Shown here: piece by piece, positions 1 to 13,556 of the stretch | Layout of the letters: each line of letters begins with the position of its first letter | Numbering within the stretch: position 1 is the first letter of the stretch | DNA from: Artemisia argyi | Taxonomy: Eukaryota; Streptophyta; Magnoliopsida; Asterales; Asteraceae | Length of the DNA stretch: 64,000 bases | NCBI GenBank assembly: GCA_030686995.1 | Contig: CM060691.1 | Coordinates: 61,536,338-61,600,337, forward strand | Direction of reading: 5' to 3' | Translations under genes and position numbers: made by a program | The notes under the pieces: model-generated | Told to the model about the DNA's origin: nothing | Databases searched by the model: none | What the model saw: only the letters and a program-made list of their open reading frames with translations

Positions 1-600
1 TTAGTCACACAAAGTATGTTTGTTTTGGGTATTTAGTCATATACCATTAAGCAAACAGTGGCCAAAAGTGTTAATAAGTTTGACCATATGCTGTTTAAAG
101 TGAAGAAATGTGTACTTTGTGTGATGATTGATCATCCAATGGCCACATGAAGTTTATATTTGCGTGGCCTTTTGTAATATTTAGTCACATAAAGTATGTT
201 TCTTTTGGGTATTTAGTCACATACAATTAAGCAAACAGCGGCCAAAAGCGTTAATAAGTGTGACCATATGCTGTTTAAAATGAAGAAATGTGTATTTTGT
301 GTGACTATTGATCATCCAATTGCCACACGAAGTTTATGTTTGCGTGGCCTTTTGTAATATTTAGTCACACAAAACATGTTTCTTTTGGGTATTTAGTCAC
401 ATACAATTAAGCAAACAGTGGCCAAAATCGTTAATAAGTGTGACCATAAGCTGTTTAAAATGAAGAAATGTGTATTTCTTGTGACTACTGATAATCCAAT
501 GGCCACATGAATTTTATGTTTGTGTGGCCTTTTGTAATATTTTGTCACACAACGCATGTTTTTTTTTGGTTATTTAGTCACATACAATTAAGCAAACAGT
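1..600 (+). repeat. CACTA subterminal tandem repeats (second copy, truncated)
   Basis: Three full units and one partial unit of a 180-bp tandem repeat start at about 1, 181, 361 and 541. Each has TAGTCACA(C/T), a GTGGCC block and GTGTGACTA. Unit by unit they match the repeats at about 8397-8997 inside the CACTA element, in the same order and orientation, including unit-specific variants such as AAAATCGTT in the third. This is therefore a piece of another copy of the same element's left subterminal region. It stops at about 600, where a CGGTT-rich hAT-like sequence begins. No gene is present. Confidence 0.85.
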
Positions 601-1601
601 GGTTCGGTTTGGGTCGGTTTTAGGCGAAAACCGAAATCGAAACCAAATGTTCGGTTTTGTCCTTAACTATAACCGAAACCGTTCAGTTTTTCCTCGGTTT
701 GGTTTTTTGGTTTCTATCGGTTTCTCGGTTTGTCCATCCAACCGTTAGTACTTCGGCTTGGGCCCAACTTGGTCCAATTTGGCCCAAAAATTTTGCTTTT
801 TTCTTTATGTGTTAAGTTCAAGGCCAAGTGATCCAACAAATTATTTTCAAACCCAACAATTTAATGTCAAAAACTAAAGTCAACAACCAACAACTTAATA
901 AAACTAACAAATTAAAAGATAACAATCTGACAATTTCTTAAATTGCAACACAAACGTCTAAACATAAATGATAAAACTTAGTCTTCTTTTAACTTCCATG
1001 TATCCTTGCAGCAACAATCATCTTGGCTCGATCAAGATTTCTTCCGAAGGCATAGATATTAAAGAAAAGAGACCATTGCTTGTTGTGGCTGTTGCCATGA
1101 AAATTTGAAAACTTCATGACTTGAGCAAACACCTACAAGAATTTTTAATAAGTAAACAAAAGAAAATAGGAAATAAAACAACTGTTCTTTCACTTCTTTG
1201 CCATAATCTAGCTAATATGTTTATGTTTCACTTCTTTACACTTATGTATATAGTGGAAGTGGATATATTAGCTGCAACAAAGGTAGAGTTTGTTACTACA
1301 GGTTGATATTGAACTCACTATTGGTTGTATTTCTTGGATAATATTATTGACAAGTAACTATATTGGCTGCATTACATTGCAGCAAAAAAATCACCAAGAA
1401 TGGCATCAACAGAAAAGAATTACAAGTATGTATAAAAAACAAGGAAATAATTGATACTTACTAGTTACTTCCTGACTAAAATTAATGTTGAGAAGAGTCA
1501 TTGCGTTGTTTTTTCCCAGTAGAAAACATATCTACAAATAAATATATATAGTGGATTAGCATAATGTATAGCAGAGACAATTGACATAGTTAAATCAAGT
1601 T
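601..1601. other. hAT left subterminal region, non-coding
   Basis: CGGTT/AACCG-rich terminal block to about 740, then AT-rich sequence downstream of the transposase stop. I see no reading frame with family features; small frames here look random. Confidence 0.6.
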
Positions 1602-4458
1602 TCATTGCTTACCAAGTTCTGGTTTTTCCAAATTTTCCACCATCTCTTCAAGTGGCAAGCCATTAATGGGCATATCTTGCAAATCCGCCGGTGTAGAACG
1701 TAACCAATCTTGTGCACAAATGAGACCTTCCGCTGTCTTAGGTGTAAGAGAGCTTCTATATTTATCGATAACTCTTCCACCGGTGCTAAATGCCGACTTC
1801 AATGCAACGGTCGAGATTGGCATTGCTAACACATGCTTAGCTACTTGTGACAGTATCAGAAACTTCATCATATTTTGATTCCACCAACCTAAAACATCAA
1901 ATGAATTATCCCCCCTTTTTTCCGCCCCATCCTTTAAATAAATTTCTACTTCACTATAATCATCCCCTTCACCATATTGGGTCTTCAAATACTCTGAAAA
2001 CCCATCTTCAAGGTCAATCGTCATGCTACTATCATCTTCACTAGGAGTAGAAGACGAAGACACGGTAAAAGTTTGATCATTATGTTTGTCGAGTTTGATC
2101 TTGTAGTGCACATACAACTCTTTAAGAGCATCCTCCACAATTTTACAAATTTCAATAGTTTTCGCGGACAATGTTTTCAATCGTTTCGGTAGTTGGTCAC
2201 CTTCATTGGATGTTTCAGTGGATGATCGGCTTTTAGGATAAATTTGGTCCAAACAAAATTCAAGATACTTCAACTTATTCCGAGGATCTAATACCAAGGC
2301 CACATACAACAAAACATTCATATTATCCAACTTGTCCCAATACTTGTCATATTTACCTTTCATTGATAAGGCGATCTTCCTTTTATTTTCATCAGCATGT
2401 CGACACATTTTTGAAATAGCGGCATGCATTGTGACAAGATATTTCACAAACATATTGCTTGTCACATACTTACACCTTGAAATCTTCTTGGTTACATCAT
2501 AGAAAATCCTCAAATACTCCAAAAAAAACCTTTTGGACATTAAAAGTTGGATTCAAATCATTGCACAAATTTTCTAAACTGATGCAAATTTTCAAATCAG
2601 TTGGATTCAAATAAGTTGGAGATAGACATCAGATATCAAAATGAACAAGTATAAAAGGAGATAGACATCAGATATCAAAATGAACAAGTATATCAACAAA
2701 AGGTACAGCTGATATAAGAATATCTGTAGTTAAGGGCCAACAGGTTCTTTCTTTTCATATAAGAATATCTGTAGTTTTACTCATGGTGCTCTAGAATTGC
2801 CTATAAGTTATACTGTTACTAGCTTATACCTGTTAAGATATATGTATTTACCTAACTGATTTTGCTGCATTACCCACTATCCCTCTGTTTTCCAATACTA
2901 GAGTTACACACCCGAACACAAACAAGTTACTAACAAGTAAGAGTAATTTATTTCTACTAACCATGATATCAAATATAAAGCAATAATCTACTTATTCAAC
3001 TGGTAATAGTAGGATAAAAAAAGACATCGGTAGCGTACTTAAATGAAACAGAAAAATACCTTGCATTCGACCAATCATCCTCATTAGGAGCCCCCACAAC
3101 GTTCTTTTTCTTTTTTTTAGTTTTAGGCCTCATCCTAGTACCCTCCTCGCCATCTTCAGTTTCATTATAGAAGTAAGACGTATAATCACGCTTGGTCATT
3201 TCAAGCCTAAACAAAACATACATCCCCATATTAGTATAAAAAAGACGTAAACTAGCATGTTAAAAACACATATATATGCTAAAATACCTATCAAACACTT
3301 TTTCAAATTTCACGGCAGTTTCTAGCATAAGAAATGCGGAGTTCCATCTTGTGTCAACATCAAGACATGGCTTTCTATTACAGTCAGCTTTCTCAAACTC
3401 GACACCTTTTTCGAAGCTTTCTTGCCTACCTGATGACGATCTCAAAAACTTCACTGCATTGCAAATTTTGCAAATAGAATCATTTTGTTCCTCTAAACCA
3501 TCTCTTACCACTAGATTGATAATATGAGCACAACACCTTAAATGCATATACTTGCAATCTAAGATTGAGTTAGGTCCTTTAAGCAAAGTGCATAACCTCC
3601 TGATTGCCCCATCATTAGATGACGCATTATCAACCGTAACTGTAAAAACACTAGTAATACCCCACTCTTGTAAACAACGATATACTAAGTTTCCTATAGT
3701 CACGCCCTTATGATTCGATATTCGACAAAAAATAAGAATTTTCTTTCTTAATTTCCAGCTATCATCAACCCAATGAGCCGTAAGACACATATAGTTATAG
3801 TTTTGCACGGACGTCCATGTGTCGGTAGTAAGACACACAATTTGATTTTTTAAAAGATTCTTAAGCTTTTGTGCTTCTTCTTGATATATGGACAAAGCAT
3901 CTCTAGCAACCGTCCACCTAGATAGAAGTTCAAATTCAGAATTTGCTTCCCACATTAACTCTTGAAATCCCTCATCTTCAACAATGCTAAAGGGTTGATT
4001 GTCTTTGATGCACATCCTAGCTACGGCTTTTCTACAACGTTCTTGGTTAAAAGAGTGAAAAACTAAACTACCTCCAGATTCGCCCATAGTAGCAGGCTTG
4101 AAACTTATTGTTGTTTGTTTCTTCTTATCTGCAGTTCTATAAAGGGTTGAAGTTGTACGTACAGATTTTAAATGATAACCTAAGGTGCTAGTACCATTCT
4201 CCTTTGATTTCACTGCAAAGACCGTAGCACAATAAGGACATGTTCACACAAATGATCTATATCGACCTTGCTTTTTTTTTTCTCATCAACACATTCATTA
4301 ACACCTTCACCAATATTCTCATTAACGTGTTCATTCGCATTTTCACTATCTACATCAATCACCGGCGCCTTCTCTTTGTCCATTCTTTGAGCTTCGGATG
4401 CGTCGCTACGTGATGGTTCCATCAACTGAAATAAACAAGAAATTTTAGACAAGTACAA
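1602..4458 (-). pseudogene. hAT transposase (BED zinc finger, RNase-H fold, C-terminal dimerisation), broken
   Basis: Reading right to left: an acidic N-terminal part (4458-4240); a BED-like zinc finger with CPYC and a later GYHLK, in a different frame from the N-terminus and directly preceded by a TGA; an RNase-H-like catalytic part with LTTDTWTS, TVDNASSND and DTRWNSAF (4213-3288); an acidic/lysine-rich segment ending in EDDWSNAR (3206-3060); then a DUF4413-like region and a hAT dimerisation domain with SAFSTGGRVID and LTPKT (2529-1602). Two introns fit GT-AG and keep frame: about 3287-3207 and 3059-2530, both phase AG|G. The layout is that of RICESLEEPER/DAYSLEEPER-type hAT proteins. The frameshift in the zinc finger (about 4240-4260, near an A/T run) argues against function. 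Exons are inferred by eye. Confidence 0.8.
2621..2700. repeat. 41-bp tandem duplication in hAT intron
   Basis: GGAGATAGACATCAGATATC followed by AAAATGAACAAGTATA occurs twice, head to tail, inside the long intron of the hAT transposase. Likely a replication-slippage duplication. Confidence 0.85.
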
Positions 4459-5919
4459 TTATTAATTAATGTGTCTTATGGCTCATTTTAATGAAAGTAT
4501 AATTATTAATTTTAGCAGGAGATAACAGCAGATACACGGTGACACAGAACAGGTATTATTACATTTTCAAGAAAGGCCACTCACTGGCTGAGTATTCAAC
4601 GATTTATAAGAGAACCAAACAAGCTATGAAGTATGAAGTATGGACCCATGTCCAATATATAACTATAAACTATAATGCATATATTCTTTAACTGCTATTT
4701 CTTCTAACATCAAGCGAGATTCTGCTACATCCAACAACTCAGCCAATGTATACCATAACTTGAAGTCAAAAACAATATTCGTTACAACTGGAGTACCCAA
4801 AAAAGTGTCTCAGACCAGACGTTTAGACATAACTGAAGTTCCCAAAAAAGTGTCTCAGACCAGACATTCAAACATAACTGAAGTACCCAAAAAAGTGTCT
4901 CAGACCAGACGTTCAGACATTGGGTCTCTCTGATTCAAGCTCGAAATCAACCTCGAGGCATCATCATGATTATCATCACTGGTTGTAATGTTCTAATGTA
5001 ATTTCCTAAATGTAAGTACTACGGTTGTTAACAAATTGAAAGCATGCTGCTATTCTTTATGTAATTGTTTAAGTCTATCATGTTGATTGGAAAGAGTGTG
5101 ACACTACTTGCTATTTTGCCCTTTCTAGAAGCAATCATAAACTTTTTGTTGTCAATTTTTCTTTCCAAAATTAGAATATTTTCCATCCCAACAGTCAAAA
5201 ACAAAACAAACAGTTGCAGAGTATGCATTCTTTTTATGACTTAAAATTAACCAGAAACTGAAAACAAAACTAACGCATTATAACTGGCTATAGCAGCAGA
5301 TACACGGTGACAGAACAGGTACAATAACATTTTCAAGAAAGGCCACTCCAGTGCTTATAACATGTATTCAAAAACTATAAGAGAACCAAACAAGCTATAA
5401 ACCTATGTCCAATATTTTAGCACATATTTGCGGCATTTGGCCTTTATACATTATATCTACAATCAATGCAACTCCATCAGTCCATCATAATCATATGCAA
5501 GTTTAAAGATAAATACACAAAACAGGCCACTCTAATGGTAGTTTCTATAAAAACAAACCGGCTAATACTCTAATGACGATAAAGTAATTATTTGCAGCAG
5601 ATAAACTATACAATAAAATTAGATTATAACAAAGACTTACTAAGGCTAAATGGCAATGGAGAGAATTGGAGATTGTAGAGTATAGAAGATGATTGATTTA
5701 CTGATTTAGGGTTAAGCCATTTAATTCCCATCACTTCCCAAGGCCAAGGCAACCGAATAGTATAGGCGTGTTCTCTGTTTTGACGTTTGGTTTATCCAAA
5801 TTATTTTCAAACTTTTGATCCCTGCTTTTAGTCAACTTCCCCAAGGCCAAGGCAATTTGGTTATAATTAGTAATATATCTAATTATCTAATATCTATAAA
5901 TAAAATATATTATAGTTAA
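4459..5919. other. hAT upstream region with internal duplications
   Basis: About 1.4 kb upstream of the transposase start, without a recognisable gene. It holds a 45-bp tandem repeat (4788-4920) and a dispersed direct duplication of about 55 bp (near 4529-4583 and 5288-5343, sharing GATACACGGTGACA and TTTTCAAGAAAGGCCACTC). It may include the transposase promoter and 5' UTR; no clear TATA box was assigned. Confidence 0.55.
4788..4920. repeat. 45-bp tandem repeat, three copies
   Basis: Three head-to-tail copies of a unit containing CCCAAAAAAGTGTCTCAGAC and CAGACGTTCAGACATAACTG, with a few substitutions between copies, within the hAT 5' subterminal region. Such arrays can serve as transposase binding sites in hAT elements, but that is inference. 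Confidence 0.85.
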
Positions 5920-6091
5920 TGAAACGGTTCGGTTCGGTTTCTATGGTTCGGTTTTTATATCAAAATCGAAACCGAACCGAAAATTCGGTTATATGAAAAG
6001 TAAAAAACCAAACCAACGGTTTTTAGTTTCGGTCGGTTTTTTTCGGTTTTCGGTTCGGTTTTGGATATTTCGGTTTTTTTTGCTCACCCCT

Positions 6092-6470
6092 AGTGTTTAT
6101 CATATCCCTACACCTCACGTTACAACCCTTTAAAAGTCCTATTTGATAGTTTATCCTAGGTGCTTACGCCAAGTGGTGGAGGTTTGATCCTTTTCCAAGC
6201 CTATGGTAATCTATGTGTTGTGACAGGTAGTGAGAGATATTTCTCATTTTCATTTGTGATATATACTTTTATTACACTCGAGAGATGTGAGTATCTAAAC
6301 ACTATTTGTGAGGTGCTAGTGTATAATTCCCGTGCTTGTTTTGGTTATAGTGGAACGATCATTTGTTGTGATTACTTTTATATTAGTGTTAAATGACCCT
6401 TATCTTGTATTTTGATTAGAATAAAAGCGCATTTGCTTGAGGACAAGCAAATCTCAAGTGTAAGGGTATT
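6092..6470 (+). other. Internal 3' remnant of Ty3-like element A, ending in polypurine tract
   Basis: This stretch is homologous to 38637-39016 of element C: conserved AGTGAGAGATAT, GAGAGATGTGAGTATCTAAA and GCTTGAGGACAAGCAAATCT. It ends with AAGTGTAAGGGTATT, the equivalent of element C's polypurine tract just before the 3' LTR. Element A is cut off at 6092 by the hAT terminus, so its 5' LTR and coding part are absent. Confidence 0.85.
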
Positions 6471-7632
6471 TAATGAGGCAAAAAGTGTTACGGTTTTAGG
6501 GGGTCATTTAAGCCCTAAGTCGTGATTATTTGATCAAATATTACCTCAAATCACTCCTTTTGTCATTTTAGGTACTTTGGAGAAGAAATATGGAAAAGGA
6601 AGCATTTTGGACGTTTTTGGAGCGAAAAGTGAGGAAAACGGCAAAGTCTCCAATATCAAGCTGGAAATAGTACCTGACGGCATCAAGATTTGCATGTGAC
6701 AGGGTCATGTGTTGGCAAAGAGGTGGATATAAAGTTTACACGAGACGCACCAGAATGTTTTTGGGACTTAATGAGTGACGGCGTCATGCTTTGGGACGCC
6801 TAGGCCGTCAAGAGCAATTTTACAAGTGACGGCCATATGATGATTAACAAGTGACGGCGTCAGATGTGGATCTAGGCAATCCGAGAAGAGTATTGGCGGC
6901 TAGTTGACGGTGTCACAGGTATAATGTTGCGCCGTCAGATGCGTAAACTCTATATATAGTTTTCTAATTTTCATTTATTAGAGAGAGAACTTTTAGAGGA
7001 ACTTTACCACAAACCCTAGGTCGAATTTTCACCTTCTTGTAAGGGTTTCAAACCCTTCTTTCACCCATGTTTGAATACTGATAAGTCTTCAAATAATCCT
7101 TCAGTATGTCTATGTGTTGTTTGATTCTATCTTATGCTTGTCTTTACTTTAACATGCTAGGCTAGGTTTGTTTGTGTTTGTTTAGATGTAATGAAACCTA
7201 GCTATTGATTGTTTGTTATTAATTGTTGTGGATGAATGATTTCGATGTTAGGCTTAAGAAAACTGGCTAATATCCAATTGGTAACTTGTGTGAACGTCTT
7301 AAGAAACATGAATCGGTTGTGTACTACGATTTTAATGGTTGTATTTAATGCATGAGTGACTACTAAGGATACCATGTTAGGAGCTAGTTGTCGGCTCGAC
7401 ATAGGAAGAGGTAGAAGCTTATAGAGTTGGGGAAGATCGTACATAGCCCCACGAATGGTATTAAGGAATATAACCCGTCATCTACGCAATTTTAACAAAC
7501 TATTCAATTAATGAAAGATAGCTAGGGAGTAGTGAAATCAAAGTAAACACGTTTCTCTCATTATTGTTTTTCTCATATTTACTTTCTTGTTATTTTATTT
7601 TTATTACATTTGTAGTTATTTGGCTTAGTTGA
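6471..7632 (+). repeat. 3' LTR of element A, left part (split by CACTA insertion)
   Basis: Begins TAATGAGGC, aligning with TGATGAGGC at the start of element C's LTRs, and runs through the same landmarks: palindromic TGACGGCGTCA-type motifs (6673-6940), a TATATATA box at about 6951, AAACCCTAGG, and the CTTAAGAAAACTGGC block. It is interrupted at 7632 within GTTAGTTGA by the CACTA element and resumes at 32903 as CTAGCAACTAATTCCGCC. Element C reads GTTAGTTGATTAGCAACTAA at this point, which proves the split. Confidence 0.92.
6673..6960 (+). promoter_or_regulatory. LTR promoter of element A: palindrome array plus TATA box
   Basis: Several diverged copies of TGACGGCGTCA (for example TGACGGCATCA, TGACGGCGTCATG, TGACGGTGTCAC) precede a TATATATA box at about 6951. 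The order array, then TATA, then an AGAGAGAGAAC leader is shared with the LTRs of elements B and C, so this is probably the U3 promoter. Confidence 0.65.
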
Positions 7633-7649
7633 CACTGGTACAAAAAGTT
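7633..7649 (+). repeat. CACTA left terminal inverted repeat
   Basis: CACTGGTACAAAAAGTT directly after the TGA target duplication. It differs from the right end only by G for A at position 5. Confidence 0.95.
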
Positions 7650-9077
7650 GTATTGGTCATACAAAAAATGTGTGACGATATGCATATAGTCACACACGTT
7701 TTTTTCGTTGTGTGTCACCATAGGTCCCGCCATAGTAGGTGGCATATGGTCACATTGTTGAGTTCGTGGCCTTTTCCATTGAAAAAGAGTGACCAAAACC
7801 CCGAATATGTGTGACAAATTAGGCACAAGCTTTGTTGGATTAGTGATTATCAGTGACCGTAAACACCTTATAGTCACACAAATATTTTTTGAGAGTGACT
7901 ATTGTTCGTCCTTTGGCCACATAAATATGTAATATATGTGACATTTGAGATAATATATTTAAGTAAATGTGTATTTTGTGTGACTATTGATAATCCAATG
8001 GCCACATGAATATACAATAAATGTGACGCTTGTGATGATTTAGTCACACAATGGGTGTTATTTTTTTTGAGTTAGTCACATACAATTTAATGCAAAGTGG
8101 CCAAAAGTGTGAATAAGTGTGACCATATGCTGTTTAAAGTGAAGATGTGTATTTTGTGTGACTATGGATCATCCAATGGCCACATGAAATTTATGTTTGC
8201 GTGGCCTTTTGTAATATTTAGTCACACAAAGCATGTTTGTTTTGGGTATTTAGTCACATACCATTAAGCAAGCAGTGGCCAAAAGTGTGAATAAGTGTGA
8301 CCATATGGTGTTTTAAGTGAAGAAATGTGTATTTTGTGTGACTATTGATCATCCAATGGCCACATGAAGTTTATGTTTGCGTGGCCTTTTGTAATATTTA
8401 GTCACACAAAGCATGTTTGTTTTGGGTATTTAGTCACATACCATTAAGCAAACAGTGGCAAAAAATGTTAATAAGTGTGACCATATGCTGTTTAAAGTGA
8501 AGAAATGTGTATTTTGTGTGACTATTGATCATCCAATGGCCACATGAAGTTTATGTTTGCATGGCCTTTTGTAATATTTAGTCGCATAAAGCATGTTTCT
8601 TTTGGGTATTTAGTCACATACAATTAAGCAAACAGTGGCCAAAAGCGTTAATAAGTGTGACCATATGTTGTTTAAAATGAAGAAATGTGTATTTTGTGTG
8701 ACTATTTATCATCCAATGGCAACATAAAGTTTATGTTTGCGTGGCCTTTTGTAATATTTAGTCACACAAACCATGTTTCTTTTGGGTATTTAGTCACATA
8801 CAATTAATCAAATAGTGGCCAAAATCGTTAATAAGTGTGACCACAAGCTGTTTAAAATGAAGAAATGTGTATTTTGTGTGACTATTGATAATCCAATGGC
8901 CACATGAATTTTATGTTTTTGTGGCCTTTTGTAATATTTAGTCACACAACGCATATTTTTTTTGGGTATTTAGTCACATATAATTAAGCAAACAGTGGCC
9001 AAAAGTGTTAATAAGTGTAACCATATACTGTTTAAAATGCAGACATGTGTGTTCTGTGTGACTAATGTTAATCCAAT

Positions 9078-9986
<909 letters not shown>

Positions 9987-9991
9987 GTCCA

Positions 9992-10379
<388 letters not shown>

Positions 10380-10398
10380 AAAAAACACATGTATGTAC

Positions 10399-12972
10399 CT
10401 CCTCATGATCAGCAAGAATAACTTGATCCTTTGGCCATGCAAAGAAACAACCTACGCCTTCCCTAACTGTTTTTAACCCAATATTCCCTGCGTCCGATAT
10501 GCATGCTGCATCCACTAACGATTTATCAATTGAGACTCTGTAGCAATCATTTGGGAGTGGTTGGTTATATAGCATTTTTTTTCCTGGAATGTTGTGTATT
10601 CGACCCAAAGCAACAATATTTGATTTCTTTATGTGCCACAGTTTGCATTTGATTGTCTAAAAAAAGAATTTTTGCATACGTATATATCAGAAATTATTTA
10701 AACAAAATTAAGAATAACAAGAAGAAACATGTTGAAATACATACTTGTGCTTGTGTTGTTGGAGAGACATTATCCTGCGATAGGGAAGCTGGAGACCCGT
10801 TTCATCGTGACTTACCCGTTTTCTTAGGTACGACATTTATAACAGGTTCCTATACGTATATATAAAACACGGTACATTATTTTAAAAATAAAATAATAAG
10901 AAACATGTTGCATGAAATACATACTTTTGGTAGTTCTTTTGTTGGAGATGCATCTCCTTGCGATTGGGAATCTGCAGACCAGTTTTGTCGTGTCTTTACT
11001 GTTTTCTTAACATTGTTAACACGTTCCTATATGTATATATAAAATACGGTACATTAGTCATGTTGGTAAAATTAAAAAATGAAAGGGGGATAATGTTTTA
11101 CTCCTTACCATTGTTTCCATTACCGGTTCCAAAGTTTCAATCCCAGTAGGCTTCTTCTGAATTATCACATCTTTATCACGTGCACGTACACCAACACTGG
11201 ACTGAGTTCCGTCGACCGCCTGATGATCATTAGTGCTGATATCTATATTATTAATGGCCATTGGAGTCGTCACCTGCAATATAATTAAATTAAATTAAGA
11301 AATACATTGGTGTTAGCATTAGAAAATGAAATTGTTAACAACATAAAAAATGGCTTACATCTGAGGCTAATGGAAATTGAGATGCCATATCCAACTTAAT
11401 CCCTTGTGAACTCAAAAGACTCAGCATTTTAGAAACCATTCCTTTTGTATCTGCCATCTCAGCGGACAATTTCTTGACCTGGTCATCTTTTCTGTCATCT
11501 CGGTGGACAGTTTCTTGAGTAGTAGATCTTTTTTTTTACGCTCGCTTCTCTCATTATCAAGTTGAGTTTGAAGTAACTCAATTCTTTCATTAGTTTCTTT
11601 TCTGGTTCGAGGAAGATTAAAATACACTTATATGTAACTCAATTTCCCACTCCTCTTGCATAACCTCCCTTTTCCTTACCAAACACAAATGTCATGGCAT
11701 CAGTGCCATCATCAACATCCAAGGTTCCTTCCTTGATCTTTTCATCAGCTTCTTTCTGCAAAAAAATATGGGAATTGTTGGTATTAAAAGTTAGTACTGC
11801 TAGTATACAAGTTAGTACGACTAGTGCAAAGTTAATGCTGCTGGTATATAAGCATAATAATAGAATTTGCAGTCAAATTTACAAGTTTATCTGCAACCGA
11901 ACTAATCTCAGCATCTGGAGATTCTCCGTCTTTGTTTTGCCTTCATTTGACCTACAATACACTACACGTCGGTTCAACATCTGCTTCAGTTTCTTTTCTT
12001 TTTTTCTTTCCGATCTAATGGACATCAAGTGCATACACATATATGTAAAGTTAAACCAAGATAATCGAGTCTGATCAATTAGTAAAATAAACAGTATGTA
12101 TAACCTTACCATTTTCTCTTTAACATAAACATATCCACCTCGTCCCATTTTATGCTGATAAATATTTTTGGAACGTGACAGTTTAGCTTTATCTGATTTC
12201 TCCTAAAAACACAAAATCATAAGGCATTTAGATATGCGGTAATGCTGCAAACTAAAAATTATGAAATGACATATAAACTTAAACAAAGATGACTAATTAA
12301 AACCTTGTATTCATTGGTAGTCGTGTAGGTTACAAACTCAACCCATTGTTCTTGTGTCATAATTGTACTATACTTTTTCGGCCTTTCATTCATTTTCTCA
12401 GGTGTATCTAGGTTGGGCAATATGTATTTTTCCCTGAGTTTCATTATGTAATTCCTTAGCAGTTGACCAAGACGATTCATTACCACCTTTTTGAATGTCA
12501 TGTCAAGATCAAAATATCGCTGCAAAGATTAACACAATGTTTTTAATTAGTTGTAGATAATTGATAAATTAAACTTATATACTGGGTTAAAAATTAGTAT
12601 ATATGTACCGTGATTTCATCCCATAATTTTTGTCTTGATTCTTTATCCACCTTCTTCCTGGATAGAACCTTCAAACCTATGTGCTCACGAACCACATCTC
12701 CTAAAAAAACTCGCAAACAGTGCTCTGTTTAACCCTGTAACCCTATTCAACGCATCGATGGTTACCTTGTGCTTTACTTGACCAGGATGGCCATATTGAA
12801 GGCGAAACTTAGCTAGCCTGGTTATGCCCCTATTAGATAGTTTTCGATTTAATTGGTTGTCATTTTCTTCATCAGATGAAGCATATGTTTCGTCCTCATA
12901 CTGTATTGTGTTAACATCAGCTTCATTATCTGGAAGCAAAATATCAGTATCAATGTCTTCAACCATTTCCAT
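10399..12972 (-). pseudogene. tnpA-like protein of CACTA element (Transposase_24 and DUF8039 domains), frameshifted
   Basis: Transcribed right to left. Exon 1 starts at ATG 12972 with an acidic region (MEMVEDIDTDILLPDNEAD), then RLAKFRLQYGHPGQ. Near 12703-12709 a run of seven A/T bases shifts the frame; the next frame continues GDVVREHIGLKVLSRKK to LWDEIT. Exon junctions fitting GT-AG: about 12608/12519, 12303/12202 and 12109 onward, giving RYFDLDMTFKKVV (12519-12304) and EKSDKAKLSRSK ... YVKEKM (12202-12110). Later pieces are DGESPDAEISSVADKL (about 11931-11884), a KEKGGYARGVG-type motif (about 11660-11760) that marks the Transposase_24 (Ptta/En/Spm) family, a coiled coil (11627-11480), and a DUF8039-like C-terminal exon (10656-10399, TIKCKLW ... 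[11 protein letters not shown]). The protein should bind the subterminal motifs. Middle exons are not fully resolved. Confidence 0.8.
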
Positions 12973-13556
12973 GACGACTCTTGAGCAACAATGTGTACAA
13001 GAAAATGATTCTGGCTTGGAGAGTAATGGTGATTGAAGATTTTATTTTTGTGTTTTGGTTGCAGTGTTTAGTTTAATTATGTGACAAAACATGGTATTTT
13101 CATGAATATGGGCACTTATTTATGTTAAATGCCATATAATTAGGTGATTTAAAAATTTTGGATCAAAATTTTGGCTCCAAATTCTTGTAAATTATTTTCA
13201 AAAAATTTCGCTTATGAACACAAACTACTTTTCTTTTCTCCAATATCATGAGTACTATTGAGTCAGGCGGCTTCTTGAGAAAACCGAGGAGAGTAATTAA
13301 AAGTTAAAACAGTAATCATAGATGATGATAAATAGTAAGTCTCAATATTGTTGTTGTTTTACCCTTTAAGTCTTTCTTTTACAACTTTCACCTTAAGTTT
13401 TCTATCTTGTGTTATATAATACTTTTAGATGGATGGATTGTGTTTTAATTTAAATGTATTTTCATTAGTATAATTTTCATCAAATATTATACAACACAAA
13501 TAAAAATATTTAAGGTCAAATTTATAAAAGAAAGACTTAAAAAGTTTCTAACAAAT
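12973..13556. other. Intergenic region upstream of tnpA-like gene
   Basis: AT-rich sequence between the tnpA-like start and the 137-bp minisatellite. It probably holds the tnpA-like promoter, but no distinct TATA box or repeat was assigned. Confidence 0.5.

Larger units (their letters stand above)
601..6091 (-). mobile_element. hAT transposon, decayed, transposase on minus strand
   Basis: Both ends are rich in CGGTT/AACCG words (601-740 and about 5920-6085), as in many plant hAT subterminal regions, and a hAT transposase lies between on the minus strand. The right edge ends TGCTCACCCCTA (6080-6091); its reverse complement TAGGGGTGAGCA is a common plant hAT end. The left edge at about 600 does not show the matching terminus and no 8-bp target duplication was found, so the left end is probably deleted or rearranged. 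The left flank is CACTA repeat and the right flank is the internal region of Ty3-like element A, so the flanks do not belong together. Confidence 0.8.

Noticed and set aside
601..640. Intact left hAT terminus and 8-bp target duplication
   Set aside because: No sequence matching TAGGGGTGAGCA occurs near 600 and the flanks on the two sides are unrelated.
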